From NCBI GenBank assembly GCA_029263455.1, contig JAJCXM010000035.1, positions 1 through 64,000 on the forward strand: a DNA stretch of 64,000 nucleotides, written 5' to 3'. The first letter of the stretch is position 1. Every line of letters begins with the position of its first letter. The notes under the pieces were generated by a model. It did not search any database, was not told the origin of the DNA, and worked only from the letters and a program-made list of their open reading frames with translations. The DNA is from Holophagae bacterium. GTDB lineage: Bacteria; Acidobacteriota; Holophagae; Acanthopleuribacterales; Acanthopleuribacteraceae. The position numbers were made by a program, and so were the translations under genes. Shown here piece by piece: positions 19,136 through 28,550 of this stretch.

Positions 19136-19462
19136 ATGAGTAAATTAGATGAGAAGCTAGATCGCCGGTCATTCGTCAAAACAGCGGCCATGGCCGTTGC
19201 TGGACTTAGCGTTGCTAGTACTGTCCAAGCGCGATCCTTTGTCCCTTTCGAGGACGAAAAACATGTTTCTGAATATGAAAGCAACAAAGTCTTGATCGAC
19301 ACACTCAAGTATGTCGATGTGTCCGAAAAAGCGGATCAAAACTGTTTGAATTGCCAGTTCTACGTCAATCCCAAAGATGGAAAAGGAAAGTGCCAACTGA
19401 TCCCTAAAGGTCTAGTATTGGACGCTGGACATTGTATTTCTTGGGCGAAGAAAGTTTCGTAG
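19136..19462 (+). CDS. High-potential iron-sulfur protein (HiPIP)
   Basis: 108 residues. The ATG at 19136 follows AGGAGG. The twin-arginine signal is DRRSFVK (Arg10-Arg11) with a hydrophobic stretch to about 32, so the folded cofactor protein is exported by Tat. Four Cys at 70, 73, 86 and 100 (CLNC, GKC, GHC) match the HiPIP [4Fe-4S] ligation pattern. HiPIPs are soluble periplasmic electron carriers between respiratory or photosynthetic complexes and terminal acceptors. It is flanked by its own promoter and terminator and not next to any redox enzyme, so the partner is elsewhere. Confidence 0.9.
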   Translation: MSKLDEKLDRRSFVKTAAMAVAGLSVASTVQARSFVPFEDEKHVSEYESNKVLIDTLKYVDVSEKADQNCLNCQFYVNPKDGKGKCQLIPKGLVLDAGHCISWAKKVS

Positions 19463-19485
19463 ATCTTAAACCGAGTCATGCTCCT

Positions 19486-19517
19486 AGCCCGTTGTGATTC
19501 ACAGCGGGCTTTTTTTG
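19486..19517 (+). terminator. Intrinsic terminator after HiPIP
   Basis: An 11-bp stem (AGCCCGTTGTG with CACAGCGGGCT, one G-U) around a 3-nt loop, followed by a run of seven T. It lies 24 bp after the HiPIP stop. Confidence 0.9.
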
Positions 19518-19626
19518 TGCCTGAACTGCGGATCAATCTCCTCAAATGAGGACCTTAAATGCACAAACATACGCTCCAGTGACTGGCATGCGCTTTGCCT
19601 TAATATGGACAACAGGAGGTTCATAA

Positions 19627-20727
19627 ATGTTGTTTTGTTTATTCATGCTTGCGTTGCCCAATGATACTGAATGGTCCTTTGAAGAAACAGGCGTGTTCCA
19701 ACCACTCTCAGCTGAAGAAGTTAGAGTCTCCCTCCATGGGATCTATATCCTCAATTTCAAAGATGCTGTCATACATCGAGTAGGACTCGACGGCAATTTG
19801 CTTGGTCACATAGGCTCCAAAGGCAAGGGCCCTGGTGAATTCACCTTTCCCACCGACATTTTTGTCGATGAAACGGGTTTGTATGTCCTCGATGTCCTAA
19901 CGTCTAGTATCAGTCAATTCAAACACGATGGGGTTTTCGTTAAGCGCGTCAATTTGCCTAATCGGAATGTCGTCGTCAAGAGAGTTAAGGACGGCTGGTT
20001 GTACGGGACCTGGAGAGATGAACAAAACATCGAAACCGCAGGTCTATATTTGGCTAACGACGAATTTGAATCCATCCGTAAGATTGTGCAAGTTACAGAC
20101 GTAGGTGTCTCGAGTGGTATGCAAATCGAAATGGACAACGACGGTGCCAAGGCAATGTTTGGGCCCATATCGACCACACCTATTTTGGTCGTTTCTCAAG
20201 ATGGCCAAACAGCTTACCTAAGCGAAGGACAAAACTTAACGATTCATGTTGTAGATGTCATCGCGGGTAAAGTTACCCATACCATCACGCGACCGGAACG
20301 ACCAGTCCCATTCGACGTCGACTGGGCAGATGAACGGTTCGAGTCCATTCAAGAACGACTACCAAAACGCGACCGAAACATAAAATTCGTCAAAGCCTAC
20401 CCTGACTTTTTTCCAGTTGTCCGCGAGTTAATGCTGACCCCAGAAAATGAGTTGGTCGTCAACCGTTGGGCAGGTAAACCCGACGATCATGATCACGCTA
20501 TTGCTATGGACCGTAAGGGAAACAACGCACAAATAAAATGGGCATGGTCCCAATTAGAACGAGTCGCGGGAGTTCAAGACGGTTTTGCCTACGTCACAAC
20601 TTTTGATGCTGATAATGATGAAGCTGGGGTCGTAAAAGTGAAACAAAGCGAAGCCATCAAGTTTATCGATCGTAACGCTATCGTTTTTGATGGTGAGGCT
20701 GGACGTTCAATCATGATCAGTGACTAA
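19627..20727 (+). CDS. Six-bladed beta-propeller protein
   Basis: 366 residues. The ATG follows a strong AGGAGG. A short hydrophobic leader is followed by NHL/propeller-like repeats, for example IGSKGKGPGEFTFPTDIFVD, a typical blade edge with GPGEF and a later FxxP. The tail ends with several Asp-rich strands. Such proteins are secreted or lipid-anchored scaffolds or lactonase-like enzymes. I see no catalytic residues to name. It converges on the histidine kinase with only 9 bp between the stops. Confidence 0.65.
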   Translation: MLFCLFMLALPNDTEWSFEETGVFQPLSAEEVRVSLHGIYILNFKDAVIHRVGLDGNLLGHIGSKGKGPGEFTFPTDIFVDETGLYVLDVLTSSISQFKHDGVFVKRVNLPNRNVVVKRVKDGWLYGTWRDEQNIETAGLYLANDEFESIRKIVQVTDVGVSSGMQIEMDNDGAKAMFGPISTTPILVVSQDGQTAYLSEGQNLTIHVVDVIAGKVTHTITRPERPVPFDVDWADERFESIQERLPKRDRNIKFVKAYPDFFPVVRELMLTPENELVVNRWAGKPDDHDHAIAMDRKGNNAQIKWAWSQLERVAGVQDGFAYVTTFDADNDEAGVVKVKQSEAIKFIDRNAIVFDGEAGRSIMISD

Positions 20728-20736
20728 AACTATTAA

Positions 20737-22542
20737 CTACTCGGTGACCGGTATTTTGAGCGTAAAAAGAGCGCCAGTTCCCTTCCCTGAAGACGAGGCG
20801 GCGAGATCGCCGCCTAAGTCGCGCGCTATGCGAGCGCAATAATGCAGTCCGAATCCATGGCCGTCTGCTTTGGTCGTGAAGCCATAAGTGAACAAACGCT
20901 CCAGGTCTCCGGACTCAATACCAATCCCATTGTCCCGAATAGTCAAACACCATACGTGTTCGTCTTGAACCAGTCCAACCTCAAGGCATCGATTGTCTAG
21001 CTGATTTTGTAATAGCGCTTCTTTGGCATTCTTAACCAGATTCATGACGAGGTGCCCTACTTTCGAAGAAGGTGCACGTACCATAGCCCGCTTTGGCAAA
21101 TCAGACTTCAATTGAATGGTCTCTCCAACACCTGCCAGGAGTTGTATTCGTAGAGCATCTTGAATGATCGACACCAAATCAACTTCTTCATCGATTACTT
21201 CTCGCGCCAGCGACTGTTGGCTTGCGGCGATATCGCCAATCAACTGTACAGATCTTTTAAGAGACGTGATTTCGGATAACACGCGTTCGTGTTCTCGTTT
21301 CAGGATTGGGGCTAGTTGGTTGAGCGCCTCAAATAGGATTTCGGCTTTCGGCATACTTGTCTCAAACGATCGACGCAAAGGCTCATTGTCCATAATGAGT
21401 GCACAGCATCTTTCCAGTACATCAATTTTCGATGAGTCCATGACCGTCGAAATTTGGTACGCCGCCACATTGATGCTGTTTAACACGTTGCGAATATTGT
21501 GGATGGCGGAATTGGCAAATTCTTTTGAGGCAACCAGCTCGGCTTCAGCTTGGCTGCGTTCTTCAATTTCAAGTTTAAGTTGATCGTTTCGTTCCTTTAA
21601 ATCCTTGGTGCGGCTCTCAACTAATTTCTCAAGATTCTTACGATTGGCTTCTAGTTCTTCTCTAGCCTTAACCAACTCCGTTACATCGGTTATGTAGCCC
21701 TCAATAGCAACGGCCTTGCCGTCATCATCAAAAATTGGAACGCCTTGTTCCCATACCCATTTTGGGGTTCCATCTCGTGTATGAATGAGAAACTCGTACC
21801 GGAAAACACGTTTCTCTGCAACCGCCTTAAGAACCTCTTGATAATTTCGATGCCGATGTTGCTCGTCGATGAGATCCGCGAATGAAACTTGCTCGTTTAG
21901 AAACGAATCTGCTGAGTACCCTGTCAACGATAAACAGCCGTCCGATATATACTCTTTAGTCCATTTCGCATTGATGAGCGATCGATAAACCATACCGGGC
22001 AGGTTACTCACCAATGTCTGAAGCCGGCGTTGTTCTTCTTTTAGGCGCTCACCGGCCTGTAGACGCTCAAGTTCAGCCGACGCGCGCGCTGAAAAGATCT
22101 GCATGATCAAAAGAAACAGGTGCTCGTCAGCCAATGGGTTGCGGCTAAGGGCACAAAGGTGGCCAATCGCCTTGCCCTGATGATCGAACATCGGTGCACC
22201 AATATAGGAGGACGCACCAAAGGTTTTCAAGTGAACGTCATTGGGGAACTGGGTTATTAATTCGCTGGAAATAGCGAACGGGCCTCGGCTGTATAACATT
22301 GAACAGGGCGTATCCTCTTCACTATATTCAGTGAGACATGAAGGTCCACCATCTTCCCATGCGGCAAGAACTTGGAAACCGCCCTGGTCCTTACGCTGAG
22401 CCAAATAGACGCCGTCGACTTCAAACAGGGTCCCCATTTCGCTGACCAAAACACGAAAAAAGTCGGCCCCACGTTCATGGGCCGTGTCTATAAATAATTT
22501 TCGCACCAACGTATTGGCACGCTCTGAAAAAGTGAATGGCAT
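20737..22542 (-). CDS. Soluble GAF-PAS sensor histidine kinase
   Basis: 601 residues with no membrane segment. A GAF domain (about 15-165), a PAS domain (about 175-300) and a coiled-coil linker (about 295-345) precede the kinase core. The presumed phospho-acceptor lies in SAIHNIRNVLNSI, a variant H-box using HNxRN. The ATPase domain (about 480-600) has NLVKNAKEALL, DNGIGIE and GFGLHYCARIARDLGG. It should sense a cytosolic cue. No response regulator is adjacent, so the partner is unknown. Confidence 0.88.
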   Translation of the reverse strand: MPFTFSERANTLVRKLFIDTAHERGADFFRVLVSEMGTLFEVDGVYLAQRKDQGGFQVLAAWEDGGPSCLTEYSEEDTPCSMLYSRGPFAISSELITQFPNDVHLKTFGASSYIGAPMFDHQGKAIGHLCALSRNPLADEHLFLLIMQIFSARASAELERLQAGERLKEEQRRLQTLVSNLPGMVYRSLINAKWTKEYISDGCLSLTGYSADSFLNEQVSFADLIDEQHRHRNYQEVLKAVAEKRVFRYEFLIHTRDGTPKWVWEQGVPIFDDDGKAVAIEGYITDVTELVKAREELEANRKNLEKLVESRTKDLKERNDQLKLEIEERSQAEAELVASKEFANSAIHNIRNVLNSINVAAYQISTVMDSSKIDVLERCCALIMDNEPLRRSFETSMPKAEILFEALNQLAPILKREHERVLSEITSLKRSVQLIGDIAASQQSLAREVIDEEVDLVSIIQDALRIQLLAGVGETIQLKSDLPKRAMVRAPSSKVGHLVMNLVKNAKEALLQNQLDNRCLEVGLVQDEHVWCLTIRDNGIGIESGDLERLFTYGFTTKADGHGFGLHYCARIARDLGGDLAASSSGKGTGALFTLKIPVTE

Positions 22543-22749
22543 GATCAGACTTGATGCGGGACGTCGTATCGCAGTTACATAATCATCAACACACCCTTGC
22601 TTGTCAAGCTAACGAATATAGAAAATACGAGGTCCCCGCTAGAGAATCTTGCTTAGGTGCGCCTACCGAACCTCACCTGAGACACGCGTTGTTCTATCAC
22701 AATTCATAAGAAATCGATGTACACTTAAAGGAGATTTAGGAGCTACTTG

Positions 22750-23520
22750 ATGACATTAATTTCGTTTATTATCTTCACGACTATGACAGGGGATCCCTTT
22801 TCATCTGGAACTTGGATCGACTTGAGTTATTCGTTCGATCGCGAGACGATTTATTGGCCAACCGCCAGCCCATTTAGCCATGAGACAGAGTTTGAAGGCA
22901 AAACAGAAGCAGGTTTTTTCTATTCCGCCTACAAATTTAGCGCTTCTGAGCATGGCGGCACTCATCTGGATGCCCCAGTCCATTTCGCGGAAGGCAAACA
23001 TACCGTCGACCAAATCCCCATCAATAAATTGATGGGACCCGTTGCCGTCATTGATGTCGAGTCACTTGCTATGGTTAATCGCGATTACTTGGTAACCATT
23101 TCTGATATGGAGAAGTGGGAAGCTAAGTTCGGGCGATTACCAGCGGGCGCCATTGTTTTCATTCGTACCGGATACGGTTCGTTCTGGCCAGATCGAGAAA
23201 AATACTTGGGCACAGCCGAATCTGGACCGGCAGCCGTTCCCCATTTACATTTTCCTGGCCTGGACCCTGCTGCGGCAGTTTGGTTGGCCAATGAACGAAA
23301 CATCCATGCTGTAGGACTAGATACGCCAAGCATTGACCGCGGCCAATCAACCCAATTTGAAGCTCACCAAGCACTTGCCGCACAAAATATTGCCGTCATT
23401 GAAAATCTGGCCCAATTGGATCAAGTCCCTCTTTCTGGTAGTTACTCGATTATTCTGCCCATGAAAATTGGGGGAGGCAGCGGTGGACCAGCCCGAGTCG
23501 CCGTATGGATACCTAATTAA
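22750..23520 (+). CDS. Cyclase-family (kynurenine formamidase-like) metal hydrolase
   Basis: 256 residues from the ATG at 22750 with AGGAG seven bases upstream; a TTG sits 3 bp earlier. The conserved metal motif HGGTHLDAPVHF is present, and VFIRTGYGSFW, GLDTPSID and IENLAQLDQ are further family blocks. A hydrophobic start could be a signal peptide. Family members hydrolyse N-formylkynurenine or cyclic amides and are Zn- or Mn-dependent. The actual substrate is not determined here. The next gene starts inside its 3' end, suggesting one transcript. Confidence 0.82.
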   Translation: MTLISFIIFTTMTGDPFSSGTWIDLSYSFDRETIYWPTASPFSHETEFEGKTEAGFFYSAYKFSASEHGGTHLDAPVHFAEGKHTVDQIPINKLMGPVAVIDVESLAMVNRDYLVTISDMEKWEAKFGRLPAGAIVFIRTGYGSFWPDREKYLGTAESGPAAVPHLHFPGLDPAAAVWLANERNIHAVGLDTPSIDRGQSTQFEAHQALAAQNIAVIENLAQLDQVPLSGSYSIILPMKIGGGSGGPARVAVWIPN

Positions 23521-24205
23521 TTTCCCCGTTCCGCAAGTGCCCCAACCTAATCCAACCTTACATCTCTTGCCAGGTATGGGTGCAGACGTCCGCATGTTCG
23601 GCCCAGCCATTTCGTCTTTGGAAGGCGTTAAACTATTCAACTGGCCTCGTTATCGCGGTGAACGCACGCTCGCAGAAGTGGCCGAACGAGTCCTTGAAAC
23701 GTATGGCATGCAAGACGGGACAATTTGGGGCGGAGCTTCGTTAGGCGGCATGGTGGCCTGTGAGATTGCTCGCATCCTTGGACAGAAACAGGTTGTTCTG
23801 ATTGGTTCAACGACGAGTAGAAACGGACTCAGCATGCTTACCAAAGCGGCACTGCCTTTTGCAAATCACCGGTTGTTCCAAGTCCTACTATCGGTTTGTA
23901 AACGACCAATGTTAAGCAAGTATTTTCTTCTAGACATGTTTTCAGCCAGTAATGCTGGATTTCTAACCGCCACGTGCCACGACTTACGCCGTTGGCAAGG
24001 CGTAAGTAATCTGACGGAATGGCGTATTCATGGTGATCACGATCGCATTATTCGTTGTTCGGTCAAAACACAGTTTGTCATTAAGGGCGGTGGGCACCTG
24101 ATCACGCTCTCCCGTGACGTAGAAGTTGCAAATGCGCTCAAGAACCTAATGGCCCAATCACGAAAAGAGCGCCCTCAAACAAGTACGGAAAGTAAAGATG
24201 CTTAG
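23468..24205 (+). CDS. Alpha/beta hydrolase
   Basis: 245 residues if begun at the TTG at 23468, or 222 from the GTG at 23537. No strong site supports either start. The fold is shown by HLLPGMGAD (oxyanion region), the nucleophile elbow IWGGASLGG with Ser, IHGDHDRII, and a final GGGHL supplying the catalytic His. It overlaps the cyclase-family gene by up to 53 bp, implying coupled translation and a related role. Substrate unknown. Confidence 0.72.
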   Translation: MGEAAVDQPESPYGYLINFPVPQVPQPNPTLHLLPGMGADVRMFGPAISSLEGVKLFNWPRYRGERTLAEVAERVLETYGMQDGTIWGGASLGGMVACEIARILGQKQVVLIGSTTSRNGLSMLTKAALPFANHRLFQVLLSVCKRPMLSKYFLLDMFSASNAGFLTATCHDLRRWQGVSNLTEWRIHGDHDRIIRCSVKTQFVIKGGGHLITLSRDVEVANALKNLMAQSRKERPQTSTESKDA

Positions 24206-24209
24206 GTAA

Positions 24210-24240
24210 GCTTGAAACAGTTCCGATAACCATTTCAAGC
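24210..24240. other. 8-bp inverted repeat ahead of the DUF481 gene
   Basis: GCTTGAAA at 24210-24217 and TTTCAAGC at 24233-24240 form a perfect 8-bp inverted repeat with a 15-nt loop, between the hydrolase stop and the DUF481 start. No T-run follows. It could be an operator or a mRNA hairpin. Confidence 0.35.
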
Positions 24241-24266
24241 AGGTAAATCACACTTAGGAGTGCCCA

Positions 24267-25100
24267 TTGTTACGTATTATTCCCATTATTTGCCTCATCC
24301 ATCTGACGCTCATAGCTCAGGAGGAAGAGGCAAGGCTTTGGACTAACGCCACGGATTTCTCGTGGGTTGAGAGCCAAGGAAATTCTGAATCGGCCACTAT
24401 TGGCCTCAAGAACGAATTTGCATGGAAGAAGGACCATCACGCACTTAACTTCAAAATAACTGCCGTTCGTGCCAAAAGTGCAACGTTAACCTATGTAGCG
24501 TCAGGATCCATTAGCGACCCTACATTCACCGAATTCAAGGATTCCCGCTTGACGGATGAACGTTACGGGTTCAAGTCTAGCTATGAACGCGCCTTTTCAG
24601 AACACAAGTCGTGGTTTGTTGGGCTTGATTGGGATCGCAACGAGTTTGCGGGCATCAAGAGCAGAACCACAATTTCCACCGGTTTGTCCCAAACCTGGAT
24701 CAAAGTCGAGCGCAAGACATGGTCAACCAAATTGGGCGCACAGTATACGGACGAGGACCCTGTCCTTGAGGTAGCCGGAATCGACAGCCAGTATGCGGCA
24801 GCCCGCGCCAATTCTGCATTCATGACTAAAGTTGGTGAGAATAGCGAATTCAAACAGAATATCGAGTTGATATGGAACCTCAACGACACCGAGGACGTGC
24901 GCAGCGATATCGAATTCGCCTTTGCCGTTAACATAAGTGCCCGGCTGGCATTGAAAACGTCACTACAGCTCCTCTATGACCGTCAACCATCTTTCCAATC
25001 CGTGGATTTCATCGAGAATGATGAAACCATAGCCAGCGTTCCTTACCAACTCCAGGAATGGGACAGGGCATTAACCACATCGCTCGTGGTCAACTTTTGA
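24267..25100 (+). CDS. DUF481-type outer-membrane beta-barrel protein
   Basis: 277 residues from a TTG with AGGAG six bases upstream. Signal peptide residues 1-17 end in LIAQE. The rest alternates polar and hydrophobic residues typical of a small barrel, resembling the salt-induced outer-membrane YdiY/DUF481 family, and ends VVNF with a terminal Phe as expected for BAM recognition. The last five codons, including the stop, are repeated twice more in tandem downstream. Confidence 0.75.
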   Translation: MLRIIPIICLIHLTLIAQEEEARLWTNATDFSWVESQGNSESATIGLKNEFAWKKDHHALNFKITAVRAKSATLTYVASGSISDPTFTEFKDSRLTDERYGFKSSYERAFSEHKSWFVGLDWDRNEFAGIKSRTTISTGLSQTWIKVERKTWSTKLGAQYTDEDPVLEVAGIDSQYAAARANSAFMTKVGENSEFKQNIELIWNLNDTEDVRSDIEFAFAVNISARLALKTSLQLLYDRQPSFQSVDFIENDETIASVPYQLQEWDRALTTSLVVNF

Positions 25101-25130
25101 GTGGTCAACTTTTGAGTGGTCAACTTTTAG
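25086..25130 (+). repeat. Three tandem 15-bp copies at the end of the DUF481 gene
   Basis: GTGGTCAACTTTTGA occurs at 25086-25100 and 25101-25115, and as GTGGTCAACTTTTAG at 25116-25130. Each copy encodes VVNF plus a stop, or Leu-like tail in the third frame. The first copy is the real C terminus, so the duplication has kept the barrel ending intact. The rest of 25131-25333 holds no gene I can support. Confidence 0.85.
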
Positions 25131-25333
25131 GGAGAATCACATTAAAACGTGCGCTAGATCACAAATCGAATCTCAAACGATACAATTCGTATGTTTGCTG
25201 CGCTAGGTGGTAATGAGGGCAAGATGCACAATCGACATCACGCACAAAAAACTGGACAGGAATTTGGTAGACCAAGGCGCAATGGTCATAGTCCAACGCG
25301 CAATTCTACTAGTGTCAATTGGCTCGAATTACA

Positions 25334-25362
25334 TTGCCGCTACCACACAATCAAGCTATTAT
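25334..25362 (+). promoter_or_regulatory. Putative sigma-70 promoter for the fibre-like gene
   Basis: TTGCCG at 25334-25339 and TATTAT at 25357-25362 with a 17-bp spacer, about 55 bp before the GTG at 25421. Confidence 0.45.
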
Positions 25363-25420
25363 TTTGAAGAAAATGTTTACAAACATGAAAGAGTCCGTTG
25401 ACTCAACCCAGGAGGACCAC

Positions 25421-27037
25421 GTGTCGAGAGTTTACCAATTATCAGGAAAAGCCATTTTATTGGGCTTATTAGCCGTCTGTGCCAGCTGGGCACAAGACAA
25501 ACAACAAGACATCGCAAGCATCACATTAGATCATTCGATCATTGTTTTTGAAGCCAGCGCAGGATATTCAGCATTCGAATTAACCATCAGTGGACCACAG
25601 GGCATAAGCAAGCGCGCATTTGAAGGTTGGGACATGCCAACCATCGACGCGGTTGACTCAGCGGGTAATGTACTCAGCGATGGAGAGTACACATTTGAAT
25701 TAAGGGCCACGCCCATCAATAAAAAGAATTTCTCTGATGCGGATCGTGCGTCGGAAAACCGCGGACAGCAAGCTGCTTCGTTAATCGCAACGGTTCAAGC
25801 CGGTTACTTTCGCGTACTTGATGGTCAATTTGTGATGGCCGACCAAGAAGAACCCCGCTTGACGACCAGCACAAGACGAGAAACTCAAATCGTCAACAAA
25901 GACGACGAAAAACCCACCAACCCTATCGACCTAGACATCCCGACTGAAGACCAAGTTATCCTAGATGACTTGATCGTCGACGGTAGTATCTGTGTCGGCA
26001 TGGATTGTGTTAACGGTGAATCTTTCGGATTTGATACTTTGCGTCTCAAGGAAAACAACCTACGCATTAAGTTCCAAGACACGTCGAATTCGGCTAGTTT
26101 TCCAAGCAATGACTGGCAATTAACCGCCAACGATTCCTCCAACGGTGGCGCGAACAAATTCTCGATTGATGATATCGATGGCGGTCGCACGCCTTTCACC
26201 ATTGAAGCAAGCGCGCCTTCTCATTCGCTCTATGTTGATGACGGCGGCCGTATTGGTCTAGGCACAGCCACGCCAGTGGTTGAATTACATGTCGTCGACG
26301 GTGATTCTCCGACACTTCGACTGCAACAAGACGGCTCATCGGGTTTCACACAGCAAACATGGGATGTGGCTGGCAACGAAACAAACTTCTTTGTACGTGA
26401 TGCAACCAATGGTTCGAAACTGCCTTTCAAAATTAGACCAGGTGCGCCTGACAATTCACTTTATGTCAATACGAATGGAAACATCGGTCTCAACACAACC
26501 TCGCCTTCATCATCGCTTCATATCAAGGAAACGGACGCCACAGCTCTATTGACCATTGAGGACACCGGAAATGGCGTTCAAACGATGATTAGGATGATGA
26601 AAGCAACAGGCACTACCGGCTTCCCCAAACTCGAATACGTCAGTACGCCTGCAACATGGACCGTATCTGGCGGTATTACCTATAATGTTGCACTAGGATC
26701 ACCAGCTGTACAGCAAATGACTCTGGATCAGTCTGGCAATCTTACAATTCTAGGGTCACTCAGTTCTGCCAAACGAAAAACTGGCAGCAACGTTATGACA
26801 AAAAACACGAACCTCATGAGCCTTGCTGAGCTCGATAAGTTCATCGCCAACAATCACCATCTCCCCAACATGCCATCAAATGAAGAGTTGGCAAAAGCAG
26901 AATCAACTGACCTCGTTGACATGCAATGGAAGATGATGGACAAGATTGAAGAACTCACGCTCTACACCATTCAGCAGCAAAAAGTAATCGAGGCGCTGCA
27001 AAAGCAGCTTGATGCTATAGAAGCTGCACAAAACTAG
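25421..27037 (+). CDS. Secreted fibre-like protein with tail-spike-type C terminus
   Basis: 538 residues from the GTG at 25421, which has AGGAGG five bases upstream and gives a clean signal peptide (about 1-24, ending SWAQ). Earlier in-frame starts lack a site. The middle has at least two copies of a block built on SLYVDDGGRIGLGTATP and SLYVNTNGNIGLNTTSP, each followed by a leading-LH strand and a variable segment. The C terminus (SLAELDKFIANNHHLPNMPS, then a helix/coiled coil) resembles the end region of tail-fibre/S74-type fibres, but no self-cleaving Ser-Lys pair is obvious. Probably a trimeric surface fibre. Confidence 0.7.
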   Translation: MSRVYQLSGKAILLGLLAVCASWAQDKQQDIASITLDHSIIVFEASAGYSAFELTISGPQGISKRAFEGWDMPTIDAVDSAGNVLSDGEYTFELRATPINKKNFSDADRASENRGQQAASLIATVQAGYFRVLDGQFVMADQEEPRLTTSTRRETQIVNKDDEKPTNPIDLDIPTEDQVILDDLIVDGSICVGMDCVNGESFGFDTLRLKENNLRIKFQDTSNSASFPSNDWQLTANDSSNGGANKFSIDDIDGGRTPFTIEASAPSHSLYVDDGGRIGLGTATPVVELHVVDGDSPTLRLQQDGSSGFTQQTWDVAGNETNFFVRDATNGSKLPFKIRPGAPDNSLYVNTNGNIGLNTTSPSSSLHIKETDATALLTIEDTGNGVQTMIRMMKATGTTGFPKLEYVSTPATWTVSGGITYNVALGSPAVQQMTLDQSGNLTILGSLSSAKRKTGSNVMTKNTNLMSLAELDKFIANNHHLPNMPSNEELAKAESTDLVDMQWKMMDKIEELTLYTIQQQKVIEALQKQLDAIEAAQN

Positions 27038-27060
27038 AAACCATCCAAAAGACTATTCCG

Positions 27061-27092
27061 AAAAGGGGCGCAAACATTGCGCCCCTTTTTTT
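27061..27092 (+). terminator. Intrinsic terminator after the fibre-like gene
   Basis: GGGGCGCAA and TTGCGCCCC form a 9-bp stem around ACA, followed by seven T. An ATG right after the T-run is too close to this terminator to be the sigma-factor start. Confidence 0.93.
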
Positions 27093-27167
27093 ATGCCAAA
27101 AAAAGTAAGAGAACGATGCTCACCTTTTTTTGCGACTCGACGTCCTACTAGCCAAGGGAGAACGCTC

Positions 27168-27680
27168 GTGGCGGAATCTGATTCACAAATTGTCGAAAAA
27201 ATCTTAAGTGGAGATACCACTGCCTTTGATGAGCTCATGAAACGTTACCAGCGACTGGTTTACTCCATCGCTATGAATTATGTAGGTCTGGTAGACGATG
27301 CCATGGACATCACTCAAATGGTTTTTATGACCACTTTCAAAAAGTTAAAGACGGTTCAGGAACCTGCTCAAATTAAGCATTGGATCATTCGTGTAACCTA
27401 CAATACCTGCGCGAGTCAGGCCCGTAAAACGATCGCCATGAGCTCGCTAGAAGTCGTCGCAGATCCTCAAGATCAAGGCCATGGCGATCAAGCCATTCAT
27501 CAACAAACGCTTTCAAAGCTTCTTGATCAGCTAAATCCAAAACACCGCTTGGCGATTATCTTGAAATACATCGAAGGCTATCCCATTCGCGAAATCGCAG
27601 ATGTATTGAGCTGCAGCGAAGGCAACGTAAAGAACATGCTCTATCGCAGCATGCAAAAGCTATCAGCGATCGCTCAATAG
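27168..27680 (+). CDS. ECF RNA polymerase sigma factor
   Basis: 170 residues from the GTG at 27168 (GGGAG eight bases upstream). Region 2 contains DITQMVFMTTFKKL for core and -10 contact. Region 4 has YPIREIADVLSCSEGNVKNM, a helix-turn-helix for -35 recognition. It heads an operon with an anti-sigma gene (9 bp downstream) and a DUF4097 gene. It is insulated from the fibre-like gene by the terminator at 27061. The controlled regulon cannot be read from this window. Confidence 0.88.
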   Translation: MAESDSQIVEKILSGDTTAFDELMKRYQRLVYSIAMNYVGLVDDAMDITQMVFMTTFKKLKTVQEPAQIKHWIIRVTYNTCASQARKTIAMSSLEVVADPQDQGHGDQAIHQQTLSKLLDQLNPKHRLAIILKYIEGYPIREIADVLSCSEGNVKNMLYRSMQKLSAIAQ

Positions 27681-27689
27681 GAGACGAAA

Positions 27690-28538
27690 ATGAGCTCATG
27701 CAGCAAATATCAACACCAAATTGAATCCATTCTTGCCGGCCAAGCGGGCCTTGACGCCGCCCTAAATCGTCACTTGACGATCTGTTCAGATTGCAAAGCA
27801 TTACTTGCCCTGCACCAAGAATGGGAACCTTTCATGGAACCAGCGACCTTTCCAACCGAGGCCAGTTTCCAGGCAATGCGTGAACGTGTGCTGTTGTTGG
27901 TAAGCCAAAAAACATCCAAGTTAACAAGTCAACCGAATCTTTGGGCGCCTTTTCTATTAGCGGCCGCAGCACTTGCACTGGGATTTTTTGCTGGACGGGT
28001 CTCCTTTGAACAGCGATCCACATTTGAGTCACCGAACCCTCAGCTGGCCAGCTATTCCAATTTGAGTTACCGGTCGTTGCCCAATGGTGATGTCATCATT
28101 GGTTACGACATCACCACAACTGTCGAACGAGTCACAACCGAACAGGACCCTATCATCGGCGAAATACTGGCCCAAACGGTGGTCGGCGACGATCCACTTA
28201 ACCGTCGTTTAGAAGCCATGAATGTCGCTGGCCGTATTATCGACCCTAAAGTCAAACACGCACTCATTTATGCCATGCGTTCAGATGGCGATGGCGCCGT
28301 TCGGCTCAAAGCCAGCAGTTTACTTAGTGAATACGATCGCGATCACGATGTACGCGATGCCTTCATCGAGGTCTTACGTCATGAAGAGAACGCGCGCATG
28401 CGAATCGATGCCATGGACTACCTTTCAAGATTCGACGCGGGTCAACTTGAAGTGCTTATGCAGGAGTTGGAAACAGCCCAGCCTGAGCCATTATTGATGC
28501 CAATTCGCGAGCCATCAAACCAATCAAACATGCAATAA
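27690..28538 (+). CDS. Membrane anti-sigma factor with HEAT-like tail
   Basis: 282 residues. The cytosolic N-terminal zinc-finger (ZAS) site is RHLTICSDC with His28, Cys32 and Cys35, and Cys4 as possible fourth ligand. One membrane helix lies at about 88-108. The remaining 170 residues are outside the membrane and end in helical, HEAT/armadillo-like repeats (from about 170 on, with conserved Arg/Asp pairs). It most likely holds the adjacent ECF sigma inactive until the extracytoplasmic part senses a signal. Confidence 0.8.
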   Translation: MSSCSKYQHQIESILAGQAGLDAALNRHLTICSDCKALLALHQEWEPFMEPATFPTEASFQAMRERVLLLVSQKTSKLTSQPNLWAPFLLAAAALALGFFAGRVSFEQRSTFESPNPQLASYSNLSYRSLPNGDVIIGYDITTTVERVTTEQDPIIGEILAQTVVGDDPLNRRLEAMNVAGRIIDPKVKHALIYAMRSDGDGAVRLKASSLLSEYDRDHDVRDAFIEVLRHEENARMRIDAMDYLSRFDAGQLEVLMQELETAQPEPLLMPIREPSNQSNMQ

Positions 28539-28550
28539 AAAGGACTAATT